Below are positions 58,989 through 64,000 of a DNA stretch of 64,000 nt, piece after piece; the first letter of the stretch is position 1; each line of letters opens with the position of its first letter. The stretch is taken from positions 1,357,630 through 1,421,629 of the forward strand of contig NZ_VOBA01000001.1 of the NCBI RefSeq assembly GCF_008369165.1. Reading direction: 5' to 3'. Under the pieces are notes generated by a model. That model searched no databases. It was not told the origin of the DNA and saw only the letters and a list, made by a program, of their open reading frames with translations. The stretch is from Dietzia sp. ANT_WB102 (GTDB taxonomy: Bacteria; Actinomycetota; Actinomycetes; Mycobacteriales; Mycobacteriaceae). Position numbers and translations under genes: made by a program.

Positions 58989-59857
58989 TCAGGCCGCGGA
59001 GGTCAGTGTTCGCAGCATCTCGTCCCAGTGGCGAAGCGGCAGGAGGTGGCCCTCTCCCTCGTAGATCTTCAGCGTCGCGTGGGGGAGATGCGCCGCCAAC
59101 CACTCGCCGTGGGAACGGGGCACCATCTGATCCTCGCTTCCGTGCCAGAGGTGGACAGGAACGGTGACGTCGTCGAGTCGGAACCCCCACGGACCGACAA
59201 AGGCGACGTTGTCCCACGCGATCGCCAGCGCTCCCTGCCGCAGTGCCTCGCGGAAAGAGACGAACAGTGCCCGCCTCGCCTCCGCACCTGCGGGTCGCTG
59301 TCCTGCCACATCCAGTCGATCCACGGCGCGGCATCGTCATCTATCACGGACACCATCGCGTCAAGCGTGTCCTTGTTGCCTGAGAAGAACAGCTCCGCGG
59401 CGCGGGGCGGGTCCGCAGGGAGGTGGGAGAGAGCCTCGAGATCGTTCGGGGTCAGGAACTGCTCTCCGTCCGGCAGCTCCAGGATAGGGGCGACTCCTCC
59501 GGCGACCCCGACCCGAGTGACTCGCTCGGGCATCCTGGCGGCGGTGGCCAGCGCGAACGCTCCGCCACCTGACCAGGCCGAGAGGGCCACACGATCGATC
59601 CGAAGGCGGTCCAGGATCGCTTCCGCGTCCCCCGCGACTTGCACCGCACGGATGGGGCCGGGATCGGATCTGCCATATCCGGGGCGGTCGAACGCCACCA
59701 CACGCACGTCCCTTCGTCGCGCGATGTCGGACCCAAAATCCATCTCGAGACGAGACCCCGGCGTCCCGTGGAAGTGCAGCACCGGCTCACCATCCGCAGC
59801 CCCGAAGTCCCGAACGGCGATCGCCCGATCGCCGACGTGCACGAGGTGCTCGGTCAT
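58989..59857 (-). pseudogene. Alpha/beta hydrolase with a frameshift
   Basis: Two overlapping frames give one hydrolase. The first (from ATG 59857) supplies VLHFHGTPGSRLEMDF, RPGYGRSDP, the nucleophile elbow SAWSGGGAFALA (Ser) and about 190 residues. The second frame (58989-59324) supplies VSFREALRQGALAIAWDNVA, the acid strand HLWHGSEDQMVP and the catalytic histidine in YEGEGHLLPLRHW. The switch lies around 59285-59310 in GACCCGCAGGTGCGGAGGCG, a GC-rich stretch where a one-base error is easy. Either a real frameshift mutation or a sequencing error. Confidence 0.8.
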
Positions 59858-59930
59858 GCCCGCCAGCCTAAGTGGTTCGAGGATCGCCGAGGTGCGCGTC
59901 ACGTTGAACCTGGATTACCCGGCGGGGTAG

Positions 59931-60095
59931 CGGTTAGCTGCTCGGTCCGCGCTGGCCGCCACGGCTTGCGCGTGGGGAATGGTCCCGACACGCAGCGTAA
60001 GTCGGTAGATTCGTGCATTCACCGCGCACAAGTCCCGGAGAAACCTCGCCGGAGGCGACCCGGCGGAGCTGGCAGTCATCGGCCGCCCGCCCGGC
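59931..60095. other. Intergenic region between hydrolase and cholesterol oxidase
   Basis: Short convergent/tandem gap without a recognised element; probably carries the cholesterol oxidase terminator. Confidence 0.3.
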
Positions 60096-62013
<1,918 letters not shown>

Positions 62014-62814
62014 TCACACCTCGCCCGGGTGCAGGACGGTTCGGCCGAGACGATGCGAGACCGCCGCGCCCCACGGCGGGTTCAGTCTGGCCGTGGCGAG
62101 CAACTCGCGGTCCCGCAGCACGTCGTGGGCTGGCCCGCGGGTGAGTCGGCCCCCCGAGAGCACGACAGCCTCGGTCGCCCAGGCCCACGCGAGGTCCACG
62201 TCGTGGGTGGCCATGACGATCGCCGTCCCCGTCTCGTGGAGCGCATCCAACGCGGCCACCAGGTCGTCGCACGCCAGCGGGTCGAGTCCCGCAGTCGGCT
62301 CATCGAGGAGCAGGACGCGGGGCCGCATCGCCAACGCTCCGGCGAGTGCCACCCGCTTGCGTTGACCGAAGGACAAGTGGTGGGGGACGCGGTCCGCGAG
62401 ATCGGTGATTGCTAGGGACTCCAACGCCTCGTCGACCCGTCGCGCCACCTCGTCGGAACCCAGGCCGAGATTGACGGGGCCAAACGACACGTCGGCGCGC
62501 ACGGAAGTGGCAAAGATCTGATCGTCGGGCTCCTGGAGCACCATCTGCACGGACTCCCGGAGACGGGTCCGGTCCGCCCGCCGGTCCCGGAGCCGCACAC
62601 CGTCGAGTTCCATCACGCCCGCCTCGAGGGGGGCCAGACCCACTAGCAGGCGCATCAGTGTGGTCTTGCCGCTGCCGTTCCCGCCGAGCAGCGCGATCCG
62701 CGCCCCGGCAGACACCGCCAGGTCGACGCCGTCGAGCACGATGTGCCGTCGCCCGCCGGGCGTGTCGGCCCGCCGGTAGGAGAACCGGCCACCGTGGAGG
62801 GCGAGGATCGTCAC
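62014..62814 (-). CDS. cbiO: Cobalt/nickel ECF transporter ATP-binding protein (CbiO)
   Basis: 266 aa. Walker A LLGGNGSGKTTLMRLLVGL, Q-loop QEPDDQIFATSV, signature HLSFGQRKRVALAGAL, Walker B VLLLDEPTAGLD, H-loop VMATHDVDLAWA. Energises the CbiMNQO metal importer. GTG 62814 overlaps the CbiQ stop (GTGA). Last gene of the operon. Confidence 0.9.
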   Translation of the reverse strand: MTILALHGGRFSYRRADTPGGRRHIVLDGVDLAVSAGARIALLGGNGSGKTTLMRLLVGLAPLEAGVMELDGVRLRDRRADRTRLRESVQMVLQEPDDQIFATSVRADVSFGPVNLGLGSDEVARRVDEALESLAITDLADRVPHHLSFGQRKRVALAGALAMRPRVLLLDEPTAGLDPLACDDLVAALDALHETGTAIVMATHDVDLAWAWATEAVVLSGGRLTRGPAHDVLRDRELLATARLNPPWGAAVSHRLGRTVLHPGEV

Positions 62815-63539
62815 GTCACGACCCCCAGGGCGGCGACGGCCACGAGGACCACCCCGATCACGGCCACGCGGGCGGGGGAGACCGGACGCGCCGGAGCGAG
62901 GACCGCGGTCTCGCCTCGTTCGGCCCGCATCGACATCGCGTCGTCGATCGCCCGGGCGCGAGTCACGGCCAGCACGAAGACCGAAGCGAACTGGGTGCCC
63001 ACCGAGCTGATCGCGGCGCGCGCGGTCCGGTTGCCCAGCCGGAGATCGTGGGCCTGGCGCAATGTGCGGGTGGTGCCGATGAGGATGCCGATCAGGCGAT
63101 ACGTGGTGTCCACGACGTGCGCGAGGGGGCCGGGAAGTCCCGCCCGCCGCCCGGCGGCCAGCAGGTCCGCGACCGGAGTCGTGCAGGCCAGCGTGATGGT
63201 GGTAGCGGTGGCCGCGCTCGCGCGACTCACCGTCCGCCACGCGGTGTCCACCCCGGCCGGGTCCACCACGAAACGCCAATCCACCAGATCCCAGATGAGG
63301 GGGCCGGTGCCCAGGAGGAGAAACACGACGGGCGCGAGTAGCGCCGGCACATAGACCCGGGCGGGCACCCGGGCCAGGACAAGCGCACACGCCGCACAGA
63401 TGGCCAGGATCACCGCGTGGCCTACCGGCGGCGGCACGAGAAGCGCCGCCACCAGCAAGCCACCGAAGAGCAGGAGCTTCTCCGCTGTGGGGAGGGCCGA
63501 CCAGCGGTTGTGGGAGGCCGCCAGTTCGATCGGATTCAT
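62811..63539 (-). CDS. cbiQ: Cobalt/nickel ECF transporter transmembrane protein (CbiQ)
   Basis: 242 aa with 5-6 helices. The cytoplasmic coupling region LPGPLAHVVDTTYRLIGILI then GTTRTLRQAHDLRLG, and ARAIDDAMSMRAERG, correspond to the conserved CbiQ Ala-Arg-Gly motifs that bind the ATPase. Starts directly after the cbiN stop, without a gap. Confidence 0.9.
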   Translation of the reverse strand: MNPIELAASHNRWSALPTAEKLLLFGGLLVAALLVPPPVGHAVILAICAACALVLARVPARVYVPALLAPVVFLLLGTGPLIWDLVDWRFVVDPAGVDTAWRTVSRASAATATTITLACTTPVADLLAAGRRAGLPGPLAHVVDTTYRLIGILIGTTRTLRQAHDLRLGNRTARAAISSVGTQFASVFVLAVTRARAIDDAMSMRAERGETAVLAPARPVSPARVAVIGVVLVAVAALGVVT

Positions 63540-63902
63540 CTAGTGCCCGGCGGGGGCCGCGCCGGGAGTGGCAGTGCCCGCGGCAGCGATCCCGCTGTCC
63601 CGGCGGTGCCTGGACCGGGTCCGCAGGACGCCGATGCCGTAGCCGACGATCCCGCCGCCGATCCCGGCCTGGAGCGCGAACAGTCCCGATTCGACTTCTC
63701 CCGGCAGTTCGGGCACCAGCGGCTCGAACCAGGGCTCGTACTGCGGCGACACCTCGCCGATCGTGCCCTCAGCCTGTCCGTCGGCCCCCTCGAAGGCGCC
63801 GCCCGCCCCGGTGCCGTAGATCAGGGAGAACACCGCGATCGCGCAAGCCGCGGCGATCAGCCCGACGAGCACCCACACGTTGACGTGCTTGCGGCCGGTC
63901 AT
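63540..63902 (-). CDS. cbiN: Cobalt/nickel ECF transporter small subunit (CbiN)
   Basis: 120 aa. Two membrane helices (WVLVGLIAAACAIAVFSLIY and FALQAGIGGGIVGYGIGVL) flank an extracytoplasmic loop with YEPWFEPLVPELPGEVESGL, typical of CbiN, which completes the CbiM substrate-binding subunit. ATGA overlap with the upstream cbiM stop. Confidence 0.85.
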   Translation of the reverse strand: MTGRKHVNVWVLVGLIAAACAIAVFSLIYGTGAGGAFEGADGQAEGTIGEVSPQYEPWFEPLVPELPGEVESGLFALQAGIGGGIVGYGIGVLRTRSRHRRDSGIAAAGTATPGAAPAGH

Positions 63903-64000
63903 CGCGACACCTCCGTGGTCCCGACCCGAGCCTGGGAGCCGCCGGCGCCACCGTCGGCCCCGGTGGCGACTGCCTCGTCGTCGTCGTTTTCGGGGTCCGA
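63899..64000 (-). CDS. cbiM: CbiM C-terminus (start beyond window)
   Basis: The last 33 codons plus stop of the gene preceding cbiN: a hydrophilic tail with SDPENDDDEAVATGADGGAG and ending TTEVSR. The acidic tail and position in a CbiM-N-Q-O order identify it as cbiM. The membrane part lies beyond the right edge. Confidence 0.65.
   Translation of the reverse strand, partial: SDPENDDDEAVATGADGGAGGSQARVGTTEVSR

Overview
This window is chromosomal DNA of a high-GC Gram-positive actinobacterium. Several features point to a mycolic-acid-containing member of the Mycobacteriales, with Dietzia or a close relative as my best guess: a Tat-exported cholesterol oxidase, a siderophore uptake locus with a siderophore-interacting protein behind a DtxR/IdeR-type box, a 7Fe ferredoxin next to a SufR-like regulator, and a SAM riboswitch followed by an actinobacterial HIDLCR leader peptide. 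The genus is inferred from gene content only.

Layout. (1) 1-0.8 kb: a tyrosine recombinase that runs off the left edge. (2) 1.7-28.1 kb: a surface-polysaccharide locus of the Wzx/Wzy type. It encodes a BY-kinase/Wzz chain-length regulator, a membrane 4,6-dehydratase, a four-gene set for a UDP-2,3-diacetamido-2,3-dideoxy-glucuronic acid, a flippase, a GNAT/ATP-grasp/ceramidase-like group, a polymerase, an acyltransferase, two glycosyltransferases, a CapE-CapF-CapG set for UDP-N-acetyl-L-fucosamine, and a WecA/WbpL-like initiating transferase with its partner reductase. Two nested transposons occur here: an IS21-family element inside a decayed IS1380-family element (14.3-18.0 kb), and a second IS21-family element inside an IS3-family element (28.4-32.3 kb). 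Both IS21 insertions have readable ends and target-site duplications (5 and 6 bp).

(3) 32.5-43.8 kb: an accessory cell-surface region. It holds two secreted paralogues sharing an N-terminal module, a SOUL-family protein, a lipoprotein, a DUF4389 membrane protein, and a WxL-like protein with its DUF916 (WxL-interacting) partner, followed by an OsmC gene behind a SAM riboswitch and leader peptide, and an alcohol dehydrogenase. Between these genes lie collapsed remnants of genes found intact elsewhere in the window (aldehyde dehydrogenase, SOUL, DUF916 protein, luciferase-like oxidoreductase, cholesterol oxidase) plus an IS110 fragment.

(4) 43.9-64 kb: ordinary metabolic genes. These are an acetoacetate decarboxylase-like protein with a hydrolase, divergent siderophore-uptake operons, aldehyde dehydrogenase, ferredoxins with an Fe-S type regulator, assorted oxidoreductases, a frameshifted hydrolase, cholesterol oxidase, and the 3' part of a CbiMNQO cobalt transporter that continues past the right edge.

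The polysaccharide genes together predict a repeat unit containing a di-N-acetylated uronic acid, L-FucNAc and an initiating 6-deoxy-HexNAc. The unassigned ATP-grasp/GNAT/ceramidase-like group could decorate the uronic acid carboxylate. No tRNA, rRNA or CRISPR array was seen.
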